This document shows, one piece after another, positions 1 to 7,003 of a stretch of DNA of 64,000 bases; position 1 is the stretch's first letter; the number at the start of each line of letters is the position of its first letter. Source of the DNA: Halobaculum marinum. GTDB taxonomy: Archaea; Halobacteriota; Halobacteria; Halobacteriales; Haloferacaceae. Where the stretch lies: assembly GCF_029338555.1 (NCBI RefSeq), contig NZ_CP119989.1, positions 2,666,001-2,730,000 of the forward strand, given 5' to 3'. The notes under the pieces are model-generated. The model was not told the DNA's origin and ran no database searches. It was given only the letters and a program-made list of their open reading frames with translations. A program made the position numbers and the translations under genes.

Positions 1-1
1 T

Positions 2-262
2 GCGGTGCCCGAGCGCGAACGCGAGCGGGTGGACGACCTGCTCGGACACCTCCGGCGTGAACGGATCGCCCGGCGGCGACGGATCGAAGAGGCCGACATC
101 ACCGCCGAGGAGGGGGAGGCGCTCGCAGCCGAGGTGATCGGGCTCGACCGCGCCATCAACGCACTGGAGAGCCTCGACGACGCGTCCTACGGCGAGCAAG
201 CGCGGCGGAGTCACGTCGAGGGGCACAAGGAGTTCCTCGGACTGGTGAACCAACTTCGATAG
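2..262 (+). CDS. Small charged protein, 5' end cut by the window (DUF5788-like?)
   Basis: The reading frame is open to the left edge, so the true start probably lies outside; the first in-window start is a GTG at 5, giving 85 residues. The visible part is rich in Arg and Glu (residues 1-30), probably helical, with no cysteine, membrane segment or catalytic motif. The pattern 'RRRRIEEADI' followed by 'GLDRAINAL' reminds me of the C-terminal half of haloarchaeal DUF5788 proteins; this is from memory and unverified. It converges with the CPBP protease gene 30 bases downstream. Function unknown. Confidence 0.6.
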   Translation, partial: AVPERERERVDDLLGHLRRERIARRRRIEEADITAEEGEALAAEVIGLDRAINALESLDDASYGEQARRSHVEGHKEFLGLVNQLR

Positions 263-292
263 AACGGTGTGCGGCCTCGCGACCTCTCCCCT

Positions 293-1132
293 TCATCCGC
301 GCCTGCGGTCCGGCGGTGGCGACGGGACCGAGCCGTCGCGTCGGAGCGTCCGGTGGCCGAAGATTGCGACGACCGTGACCGCGAGGAGCACCTTCGCGGC
401 GAGGAGGACTCGCTCGCCCGCCGGCGGCAACGTAGTGACCTGTCCAACGAAGTTCTCCGTGAAGTGGAGCAGGACGACCGCGAGCACACTCCGGTCGGTG
501 TTGTCGTACACCCACGCGTACAGCACCGACGAGCACAGCAGACTCGCCCCGAACGGGAGCGGGTCGGGTGCGAAGTCGAAGGCCTCGTAGTAGCCCGGCA
601 TCACGAACAGTGGCGCGTGCCACGTCGCCCACGCGACCCCAACCACGAGGGCGGCCGCGAGCGCCGACCACCGACGCTGACACCGGTCGAGGAGGTACCC
701 CCGCCAGCCGACCTCCTCGGGCAGCGGCCCGACGACGAGCGTCACGGCGACGGTCGACGCGAGTGCCGCCGGCGAGGTGAGGAGTCCGGCGAGTGTCGAC
801 ACGTCGAGGACGGTGACCGCCCCAGTGCCGACCGCGGTGGCGGCGCCAGCGACGACCGCGAGCGTCGGGAACAGGAGCACCGTGACCGCCACCCAGCGCG
901 GCGAGAGCCGCCGTGGGTCGACCAGTCGGGTCCCGAGGTCCACGAGGCCGGCCCGCCCGTAGGTGTCACGGCTCATCACGACGCCGCCCAAGAGCGGACC
1001 CGCGCCGCCCAGGAGCGTGAACGGGAGGCCGGCGCCGAAGGCGTCGAGGCCCGCCACGACGTTGACGCCCCACCAGAGCCACGTCCAACCGTGGGAGAAC
1101 AGCAGGTAGCCCCAGAGGTCGCGTCCACGCAT
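293..1132 (-). CDS. CPBP family intramembrane metalloprotease
   Basis: A 279-residue membrane protein of the CPBP (CAAX protease, Abi) family. Three family motifs are visible: EEVGWR (E139, E140, R144), the second motif His in TWHAP (H172), and HFTEN (H223, N227). These should hold a catalytic metal inside the membrane. About seven hydrophobic segments span residues 8-250. An upstream start at 1294 would add a 54-residue basic, non-membrane stretch and run into the divergent MaoC gene, so I chose the ATG at 1132, which directly precedes the first membrane helix. In bacteria such proteins process prenylated peptides or give bacteriocin immunity; the archaeal substrate is unknown. Confidence 0.85.
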   Translation of the reverse strand: MRGRDLWGYLLFSHGWTWLWWGVNVVAGLDAFGAGLPFTLLGGAGPLLGGVVMSRDTYGRAGLVDLGTRLVDPRRLSPRWVAVTVLLFPTLAVVAGAATAVGTGAVTVLDVSTLAGLLTSPAALASTVAVTLVVGPLPEEVGWRGYLLDRCQRRWSALAAALVVGVAWATWHAPLFVMPGYYEAFDFAPDPLPFGASLLCSSVLYAWVYDNTDRSVLAVVLLHFTENFVGQVTTLPPAGERVLLAAKVLLAVTVVAIFGHRTLRRDGSVPSPPPDRRRG

Positions 1133-1287
1133 CGGTCGGTCTGGGGCACCTGACGGGGCGGACGTGGAAATAGCGGGCGTGCGGTTCCCGTCCCACGACG
1201 GCGTCGTGAGTCGCCGACCGTCGGTGCGAGGTGGCCGCCGGTCGCGACACGCGAAACGACTTTCACGCGATCCGGTGTGGCTCTGAT

Positions 1288-1770
1288 ATGGCATACAGCT
1301 ACGAGCCGCACTACTTCGAGGACTTCGAGGTCGGCCAGGAGTTCGTCACCGTCGGGCGCACCGTCACCGAGTCGGACTTCATGATGCACTCGGCGCTGAC
1401 GGGCGACTGGACGGAACTCCACACCAACAAGGAGTACGCCGAGGACAACGCCTTCGGCGAGCGCATCGCCCACGGCCCGATGACGTTCGTACAGGCGACG
1501 GGGTTCGTCTACCGCACGGGCATCGTCGAGCGCACCGCGCTGGCGTTCCTCGGGATGAACTACATGGACCTCCCGAACCCCGTGTTCATCGGCGACACCA
1601 TCTCCATGGAGATGGAGGTGACGGAGACGAAGGACCTCTCCAGCCGCGGCGACGCCGGCCTCGTAATCCTCGACTGCGAGGTGACGAAGCAGGACGGCAC
1701 CGTGGTCCTCCAGGGCGACATGAAGTTCCTCATCAAGACGCGCGCCGAGGCGGACGACCCGCACGCCTGA
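1288..1770 (+). CDS. MaoC-like acyl-CoA dehydratase
   Basis: A 160-residue single hot-dog protein of the MaoC/(R)-enoyl-CoA hydratase family. The hydratase motif is clear: D40 and H45 in GDWTELH, followed by the HGP turn at 62-64. Such enzymes hydrate trans-2-enoyl-CoA to (R)-3-hydroxyacyl-CoA in the cytoplasm, for beta-oxidation or polyhydroxyalkanoate supply. The ATG at 1288 is preferred because the upstream extension is non-homologous Arg/Asp-rich sequence. It lies 3 kb from the phenylacetate operon, whose pathway also uses hot-dog hydratases, but the strands differ and no operon link is seen. Confidence 0.85.
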   Translation: MAYSYEPHYFEDFEVGQEFVTVGRTVTESDFMMHSALTGDWTELHTNKEYAEDNAFGERIAHGPMTFVQATGFVYRTGIVERTALAFLGMNYMDLPNPVFIGDTISMEMEVTETKDLSSRGDAGLVILDCEVTKQDGTVVLQGDMKFLIKTRAEADDPHA

Positions 1771-1788
1771 GCGCACGCGCCGACACGG

Positions 1789-2535
1789 TCAGCCGTTTCC
1801 GAACAGCGCCTGCACGACCTCCGGCGCGCGACGGCCCACCCGCGCGGCCGTCCACGCGCTCTTGCGTCCCGCGCCGACGAGGTAGTGGTGTGCGCTTCGG
1901 GGCACCGGCTGGCGACACCCTTGGACGGAGCCGTTCCCCTCGGCCAGCGCCGCGACCACGTCCTCGCCGTCGACCGCGCTCTGGCGCTCGACGCCCGGGA
2001 CGGTGACCTCGGTGAACGCACGACCGAGGTAGCGGGCGTGGTGGGCGTCGCTGGCGGCGACGCCGGGGTAGCCGTTCGCCTCGGCGAACCGCCGGGCGCG
2101 TCGATTCCGGTAGCCCGTGAACAGCCAGGAGTTGTACACCTCGACACCGTCACAGTCGGAGAGCTGTCGGCGTCTGACACCATGTCGCGTGCGCTGGAAC
2201 GGGTGTGGGACGACCGCGACGCCGCCCATGTCGCGAATCTCTTCGACCGTCTCGCCGAACGGCCGGCGCGGTTCTGGCTGTTCCTCGACGCCGATGGCGA
2301 GCAGGTGGCCGGCACCCGTCGACACCTCGACGCCCGGGATTCCGACGAGGCCGTACTCCGGCGCGAGGTCGGCCGCGCGAAGTGACTCGTCGATTGCGTC
2401 GTGGTCGGTGACGACGATGCCGTCGAGTCCGATGTCGCTCGCTTGTTCGAGGAGGAGTTCGACGGAGTCGTGCCCGTCGTACGACTCCTCGGAGTGGACG
2501 TGCGGGTCGATTCGGAGGGAGACCTCCGCTTCCAT
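1789..2535 (-). CDS. PHP domain metal-dependent phosphoesterase
   Basis: 248 residues with the PHP phosphoesterase motifs: DPHVHSEESYDGHD at residues 10-23 (H12, H14), VTDHDAID around 42-49, a GVEV strand, PHPF, and the final SDAHH. These bind a cluster of two or three metals. Haloarchaeal relatives are annotated as PHP or histidinol-phosphatase-like hydrolases; the substrate cannot be read from sequence. The ATG at 2535 starts right before the PHP fold, while the 65 residues upstream are low-complexity. It converges on the MaoC gene, 18 bases apart. Confidence 0.85.
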   Translation of the reverse strand: MEAEVSLRIDPHVHSEESYDGHDSVELLLEQASDIGLDGIVVTDHDAIDESLRAADLAPEYGLVGIPGVEVSTGAGHLLAIGVEEQPEPRRPFGETVEEIRDMGGVAVVPHPFQRTRHGVRRRQLSDCDGVEVYNSWLFTGYRNRRARRFAEANGYPGVAASDAHHARYLGRAFTEVTVPGVERQSAVDGEDVVAALAEGNGSVQGCRQPVPRSAHHYLVGAGRKSAWTAARVGRRAPEVVQALFGNG

Positions 2536-2762
2536 CGAGTGGTCGTTGTGGCCCCATCTACCCAACGTTTGTGGCACAGTGGGATCCCTCGGGGCCGTCG
2601 CGGCCGACGGACCCAGTCTGCTACCTCGGGGCCTCCCGTTCGCCGGCACCTCGTCGGTGTTCCTGCGGTCGGTTGTCGCTGCGCAGTTCACGACGTGGTC
2701 GACGTTCCGAGGTGGCTGCGACGGTCGCAATCACTATTCGACGCGGTCACGTAGTGTCGAGG

Positions 2763-2942
2763 ATGTCACACGTTCCAGAGGCCGTCAAGCAGTACGTCTG
2801 TGCCGACTGCCAGACGATGCACGCCGGCACGCCGATTCACCACGAGGGAGGGAGTCACACCTTCGAACCACCGACGTCGTGCGGCGCGTGCGAGGGCGAG
2901 ACGTTCGTCGAACTGGCCGCTTGGATCCACCACCACGAGTGA
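2763..2942 (+). CDS. Small zinc-ribbon protein
   Basis: 59 residues with two Cys pairs, CADC near residue 13 and CGAC near residue 40, spaced as in a rubredoxin-like zinc ribbon, and a His-rich tail (WIHHHE). No further domain. A TATA-like CACTATTC lies about 28 bases before the ATG, which supports this start and a leaderless mRNA. It faces the end of the phenylacetate operon. Probably a haloarchaeal small zinc-finger protein of unknown role. Confidence 0.75.
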   Translation: MSHVPEAVKQYVCADCQTMHAGTPIHHEGGSHTFEPPTSCGACEGETFVELAAWIHHHE

Positions 2943-2970
2943 CCCGCGCGGGCCGGGGGCGCCCCGTGGA

Positions 2971-3156
2971 TCAGCCGAACCGCTGGAACGGCTCCGAGCA
3001 GTCGTTGCAGAAGTGCATTGAGCGGCACAGCCCCGGCCCCTTCGGGTGCTCGCGCTCGGTGTCCGTCGACCCGCAGTAGGGGCACTCGGCGGGGTCGTCG
3101 TCGTCGCTCCCGGCGGCGCCGGCGGCGACGCTCGGGTCGGGGACGTGTCGGCGCAT
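2971..3156 (-). CDS. PaaD-type zinc-ribbon protein, separate from PaaD
   Basis: 61 residues holding two Cys pairs, CPYCGS (around 25-30) and CNDCSEPF (around 50-57), which match the C-terminal zinc ribbon of bacterial PaaD (CPYCGS and CxxCxEPF). Here it is a separate gene: its ATG overlaps the stop of the MIP18-domain gene upstream (TGATG at 3158-3154), so the two are probably translationally coupled. It is the last gene of the paaABCD operon and most likely helps PaaD insert or maintain the iron centre of the epoxidase. Confidence 0.8.
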   Translation of the reverse strand: MRRHVPDPSVAAGAAGSDDDDPAECPYCGSTDTEREHPKGPGLCRSMHFCNDCSEPFQRFG

Positions 3157-3596
3157 CAGACGCTCAACCCGAACTCGCGCAGGGCCTCGCGGCCCGCGTC
3201 GGTCACCATCGACACCGTCCACCCCGGCGAGTAGCGCAGGCGCACGTCCGCGCGGTCGACGCCCGGCGCCGTCTCGGCGGCACAGCGCACGTCGTTGAGG
3301 ATCATGTCCCGCGCGGGACAGCCCGTGTACGTGAGCGTCATCTCGACTTCGCACAGGCCGGACGCCTCGTCGACGGACACGTCGTAGATGAGGCCCAGGT
3401 CGACGACGCTGACGGGCATCTCGGGGTCCTCGACCTCGTACAGCGCCGTCCACACGTCGGCTTCTGCGCCCGTCGCGCCCTCGCCGGTCTTCGGGTACTC
3501 CTCGGGGGCCTCGCCCGTCTCGTAGGAGGTGTACGCGCACGCCTCCGAGTCGGCGGGCGGACCGTCGGGCGTGTCCGTCGGCATGCTGGTCGGCAT
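3156..3596 (-). CDS. paaD: Phenylacetyl-CoA epoxidase subunit PaaD (MIP18 domain only)
   Basis: 146 residues. After a 45-residue acidic, disordered N-terminus comes a MIP18 (DUF59) domain with DPEMPVSVVDLGLIYDV and the conserved Cys in YTGCPARDM. MIP18 proteins take part in Fe-S or metal-centre assembly; PaaD is required for PaaABC activity in bacteria. The usual C-terminal zinc ribbon of PaaD is absent and is encoded by the next gene. The start abuts the paaC stop with no gap. A second Met at residue 5 is an equally possible start. Confidence 0.85.
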   Translation of the reverse strand: MPTSMPTDTPDGPPADSEACAYTSYETGEAPEEYPKTGEGATGAEADVWTALYEVEDPEMPVSVVDLGLIYDVSVDEASGLCEVEMTLTYTGCPARDMILNDVRCAAETAPGVDRADVRLRYSPGWTVSMVTDAGREALREFGLSV

Positions 3597-4460
3597 CTAC
3601 GCGCCCTCCTCCCCGCGCAGGCGGGCGGGACGGTCGAAGTCGACCTCGCGGTGGGTCGCGGTGAACGCCTCCTGGAGGTTGACCCAGTCGTCGGTGTGGC
3701 TCCCGTCGCGCCCGCGGGCGGTCGGGCGCTCAACCTCGTCCGGTTCGGGCACGACGAGGCCGTACCCCTCCAGCGTCGGCACGACGGTGTCGAGCCACTC
3801 CTCGCGCATGTTGGCCAGCGACGCCCGCCGGAAGCCGTGTGCGCGGATGTCGTCCTCGTGGGCGCCGGGGGCGAACAGCGACAGCGCGTGCGGGAACAGG
3901 TCGTCGACCGCCGCTTGGAGGCGCTCGCGCGCCTCGTCGTCGCTCGCGAGGCGTTCGAGCCAGCTCACGGCGTGGTCGCCGTGGTAGTCCTCCTCGGCGA
4001 GCACCTTCCCGACGCGGTCGGCGAGGGGGGCGTAGCTCGTGTCGACGAGCGCCTCCGTGCGGATGCGCTCGGCGGTGTCGTACAGGTACGTCCGCACGAC
4101 CACGTCGCCCCAACCGTCGTCGGCGAACGCGAGTTCGACGAGCGTCGCGTGCGTCCAGTCGTCCGCGTCACGTCGCCAGATGCACTCCTCCTCGGTGTAG
4201 CCGAGTTCCTGCAGGAGGTCGTACCAGAGGCGTGCGTGGCCGAACTCGTCTTGTGCGATGTTGGCGAGCGCGAGGTCGGACTCGAGCGTGGGCGCGTAGA
4301 TCTGCCACTCGGTGAGGCGCTCGGCCTGGACGAACTCGTCGTCCGCGAGGCGAAAGAGGAGTTCCTCCAGCGCGATCTGCTGTTCGGGGGTGAGGTCGCC
4401 CCGGTCGAGCGAGGCGGCGGCGGGCGCGTCGGCGAACTCGTCGGTGGAGTCGTCGCTCAT
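3597..4460 (-). CDS. paaC: Phenylacetyl-CoA epoxidase subunit PaaC
   Basis: 287 residues of ferritin-like fold. It has the PaaC/PaaA-type helices with NIAQDEFGHARLWYDLL and AEEDYHGDHAVSWLERL. In characterised bacteria PaaC is the structural partner of the catalytic PaaA and carries no active diiron site. The N-terminal 25 residues are acidic and probably disordered. The ATG at 4460 overlaps the 3' end of paaB by 4 bases (ATGA), typical of coupled translation. Expected complex: cytoplasmic PaaABC heteromer. Confidence 0.92.
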   Translation of the reverse strand: MSDDSTDEFADAPAAASLDRGDLTPEQQIALEELLFRLADDEFVQAERLTEWQIYAPTLESDLALANIAQDEFGHARLWYDLLQELGYTEEECIWRRDADDWTHATLVELAFADDGWGDVVVRTYLYDTAERIRTEALVDTSYAPLADRVGKVLAEEDYHGDHAVSWLERLASDDEARERLQAAVDDLFPHALSLFAPGAHEDDIRAHGFRRASLANMREEWLDTVVPTLEGYGLVVPEPDEVERPTARGRDGSHTDDWVNLQEAFTATHREVDFDRPARLRGEEGA

Positions 4461-4798
4461 CGCTGGCCCTCCGACTCCAGTTGCTCGCGGCGCTTGCGCG
4501 CGGCCTCTCGTTGCTCGGCCTCGCTGTCCTCGACCTCCTGCGCGAACGACGAGTCGATGTCGTTGTACGTCATCGCCCAGCGGTACGCCTTGTCCGTGCG
4601 ACCGCCGAAGGCGGCGTCCTCGGTGTCGACCTCGCCGATCTCCGACTGCGGGACGACCCACAGCGAGTTGGTCTGCATCCGGCGCGCGTGCTGGACCTGC
4701 GCGAACAGTTTCGCCATGTCGCGGTCGGGCGCGTGGACGTTGCCGACGTGCCGGTGGTAGTCACCGGGCTTCTCCTGTCTGAACACTTCCCAGATCAT
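4457..4798 (-). CDS. paaB: Phenylacetyl-CoA epoxidase subunit PaaB
   Basis: 113 residues. It begins MIWEVFRQ and contains the HVGNVHAPDRDMA segment and ARRMQTNSLWVVP, as expected for PaaB, the small subunit that bridges PaaAC heterodimers. The C-terminal 40 residues are a charged helix (Glu, Arg) longer than in bacterial PaaB. The gene starts 2 bases after paaA stops and overlaps paaC by 4 bases. Confidence 0.92.
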   Translation of the reverse strand: MIWEVFRQEKPGDYHRHVGNVHAPDRDMAKLFAQVQHARRMQTNSLWVVPQSEIGEVDTEDAAFGGRTDKAYRWAMTYNDIDSSFAQEVEDSEAEQREAARKRREQLESEGQR

Positions 4799-4800
4799 GG

Positions 4801-5739
4801 TCAGTCAGCCGCCTGCGGCGTGCCCGCGTTTGCTCCCTCCCACGAGTCGAGGCTCTCACGGACCCACTCGACGGCCTCCTGCCGGCGAGCGCGCGAGCCG
4901 ATCTGTTCGTGGCTCCCGTCGGAGTCGTTCTTCGCGATGGTCCAGAACTCGTCCCAGTCGAGGTCCGACTCCCGGACGGCCATCGTGCCGTCGTCGCGCT
5001 CGAAGATGCGCGGGTACTCGGGGATTTCCAGCCCGTACTTCTCGGCCTTCGGGACGTAGAGGTTGAGGAACGAGTTGCGGAGTTCGTCGTTGGTGACGGT
5101 CTTCAGGCCCACGTCCATCGCGAAGTCGTTGTGCGTGGACTGGTCGTTGGTGGGGCCGAAGAACTGGAGGATGCGCGGCCACCACTCCTCGAACGTCTCC
5201 TGGGTGCGCTCCTGGGTCGCCTTCGACCCGCGCATCAGTTCCCGCAGGATGGACTCGCCGTGCTTCACGTGGAACCCCTCCTCGAAGCAGACCTTGTCCA
5301 TCGCGTGCGCGTACGGTGTCCAACTCGTCGACTTGAGCGTCGCCTGTCGGCGCATCGCGCCGCCGTCGACGAAGAAGTCGATCATCGGCGCCTCGTACCA
5401 CGAGTCGACCGGGTAGTGGAAGCAGTTGAGGAACTTCCCCTCGCCGTTCTGGAGTTCGTCGAGCATCTCGTCGCGCGTCTTCACGCCGAGCGTCTCGGCG
5501 GCGCGGTACAGCAACTGTGCGTGGCCGATCTCGTCTTGCACCTTCGCGGTGTTCGCCAGTTTCCGGTCCAGCGACGGGGCGTGTCGGGTGAACTCCTTGT
5601 CGAGGTAGCCGCCCATGACCTCCGAGTTCGCGTGGAACTGGATCATCCGCGTCGCCGCCTTGCGGTACTCCTCGGGCATGTCGTCGTTCGGCCCGAACTG
5701 GCGCGGTCCGGCGCGCGCTTTCACCGTCTCGATGTCCAT
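4801..5739 (-). CDS. paaA: Phenylacetyl-CoA epoxidase catalytic subunit PaaA
   Basis: 312 residues. Diiron ligands of the PaaA ferritin-like oxygenase are visible in two ExxH helices: VQDEIGHAQLLYRAAETLG and FEEGFHVKHGESILRELM. The subunit binds phenylacetyl-CoA and inserts one oxygen atom to make the ring-1,2-epoxide. It is the first gene of the operon and is divergent from the Bat-type regulator, with 84 bases between the two starts. No PaaE-type flavin/ferredoxin reductase is present in the window, so its electron donor must be elsewhere. Confidence 0.93.
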   Translation of the reverse strand: MDIETVKARAGPRQFGPNDDMPEEYRKAATRMIQFHANSEVMGGYLDKEFTRHAPSLDRKLANTAKVQDEIGHAQLLYRAAETLGVKTRDEMLDELQNGEGKFLNCFHYPVDSWYEAPMIDFFVDGGAMRRQATLKSTSWTPYAHAMDKVCFEEGFHVKHGESILRELMRGSKATQERTQETFEEWWPRILQFFGPTNDQSTHNDFAMDVGLKTVTNDELRNSFLNLYVPKAEKYGLEIPEYPRIFERDDGTMAVRESDLDWDEFWTIAKNDSDGSHEQIGSRARRQEAVEWVRESLDSWEGANAGTPQAAD

Positions 5740-5790
5740 GATGATCGATCCTTCGCGTTGTGCTCCTTACCGATTGACCCGTTCATACGC

Positions 5791-5803
5791 GGGTTTTATA
5801 CGC
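5791..5803 (+). promoter_or_regulatory. TATA box of the paa-linked regulator gene
   Basis: GGTTTTATAC at 5791-5800 is centred about 27 bases before the ATG at 5824, which is the haloarchaeal spacing for a leaderless transcript. The hexamer ATACGC occurs twice around it (5785-5790 and 5798-5803), 13 bases apart, and could be a binding-site pair. The same 84-base gap must hold the paaA promoter on the other strand, where I see no equally good TATA box. Confidence 0.6.
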
Positions 5804-5823
5804 TGCACGCGGTACCGTCTCCC

Positions 5824-6462
5824 ATGATCGACGAGTGCCTCGTCGTCGAGGTGCGCGTGAGCGGCGACGACTGCCCGCTCGCCGAGGCGACGGCGGCGAC
5901 GCGGACGCCGGTGCGGGCGGAGCCACCGCAGTTGCGCGCCGACGGCAACGTACTCCTGCGGTTCGGCGCGCCCCGCGACGACGACCTGGCGGCCCACCTC
6001 GACGCCGACGACCGGATCCGCTACCTCCACCGGTCGCGCGCGGGCGAGCGCGACACCTACCGCTGTCTCTCGAAGCACCCGTGCGTCGTCCACGAACTCG
6101 TCTCGGTCGGCCTGCTCGTCGAGGACGTCCGCTACCGCGACGGCGACGCGACCGTCACGGGCGCGGTGGTCGGCCACGACGTACTCCGGGGCGTGATGGA
6201 GACCGCCGGCGAGACGGTCGGCGTGCAGTTGACGCGGACGTACCCGCTCCGGGAGGAGGCCGAACCGGTGACCGAGCAGTTCGGGCTGACGCCGCCACAG
6301 ACGGCGGCGTTGCGCGCGGCGGTCGCGGCTGGCTACTTCGCGGTGCCACGGGAGGCGAGTTCCGAGGAGGTTGCGGCGTCGTTGGGGCTGTCGAAGAGCG
6401 CGTTCTTGGAACGCCTGCGGCGCGCGGAGGCGACGCTGTACGGAGAACTGTTCGGGGAGTGA
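5824..6462 (+). CDS. Bat-type helix-turn-helix regulator (HTH_10)
   Basis: 212 residues. The C-terminal part from about residue 154 is the bacterio-opsin-activator HTH_10 domain: LTPPQTAALRAAVAAGYF, then EEVAASLGLSKSAFLERLRRAE. The first 150 residues form the beta-rich sensor region common to this family, with no named ligand domain. Its position, divergent from paaA, suggests it controls phenylacetate degradation; this is inference from context. The ATG at 5824 follows a good TATA box at leaderless distance. Confidence 0.9.
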   Translation: MIDECLVVEVRVSGDDCPLAEATAATRTPVRAEPPQLRADGNVLLRFGAPRDDDLAAHLDADDRIRYLHRSRAGERDTYRCLSKHPCVVHELVSVGLLVEDVRYRDGDATVTGAVVGHDVLRGVMETAGETVGVQLTRTYPLREEAEPVTEQFGLTPPQTAALRAAVAAGYFAVPREASSEEVAASLGLSKSAFLERLRRAEATLYGELFGE

Positions 6463-6491
6463 CCGACACAAGAGTGAGTGACCGACACAAG
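6457..6491 (+). repeat. 16-base direct duplication at the regulator stop codon
   Basis: The 16 bases GAGTGACCGACACAAG occur at 6457-6472 and again at 6476-6491 with three bases between. The first copy includes the stop codon of the HTH regulator; the second creates a GTG at 6478 that could be misread as the start of the next gene. It looks like a recent short tandem duplication. Confidence 0.85.
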
Positions 6492-6522
6492 GTATTCACC
6501 CGCGGGGAGTGCGCGTCCGTCC

Positions 6523-6873
6523 GTGTCCGCCGCTCGTTCACCTAGCGTCTCCGCCGCCCTCCTCGTGCTCGTGGCCGTCGCGGCCCTCGGCGGCTGTCTC
6601 GCCCCGCCCCAGGGCGGGAGCGTCGTCGCCTCGCCGATGGACTGGACGCCCGACGACGCCGTCGACCGCTCGGCCGTCCACGACGACCGGATCGCCGCCG
6701 CCGTCGACCGGGCGTGTTCGAGCGACGACGACGCACACGTCGAGTTCGCCGGGAGCGAGCGCAGTTCGGTTCGGTCCTCGTACGGCGACCTCCGACCGGA
6801 CGACGGGTTCCCGACGGTCCGGTGTGGCGACGGCGACGGCGCCGTTCGGGTCGAACTCCGCCTGCTCACGTGA
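6523..6873 (+). CDS. Predicted lipoprotein of unknown function
   Basis: 116 residues from the GTG at 6523. The N-terminus has a hydrophobic stretch ending in a lipobox, LGGC, so the protein is probably exported and lipid-anchored at the Cys. The mature part is acidic, about 85 residues, with one further Cys pair (RACSS and VRCGDG) that might form a disulphide. An alternative GTG at 6478 adds 15 residues but comes from a duplicated sequence (see the repeat entry), so I prefer 6523. No family recognised. Confidence 0.6.
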   Translation: MSAARSPSVSAALLVLVAVAALGGCLAPPQGGSVVASPMDWTPDDAVDRSAVHDDRIAAAVDRACSSDDDAHVEFAGSERSSVRSSYGDLRPDDGFPTVRCGDGDGAVRVELRLLT

Positions 6874-7003
6874 CCGGCCGGGCGTGCCGTCACGACCGAT
6901 GCCATTACGGCGTTGACACACCTCGTCGGCACCGACACGGCGTGCGCGACTTCGACCCCGACACGACCGCCGCGACGGCCGCCCAGCCGCGGGTGAGCGC
7001 GGC

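Noticed and set aside
1231-1287. Upstream extension of the MaoC protein to 1231
   Set aside because: The extra residues are not hot-dog sequence and the ATG at 1288 starts the conserved domain.
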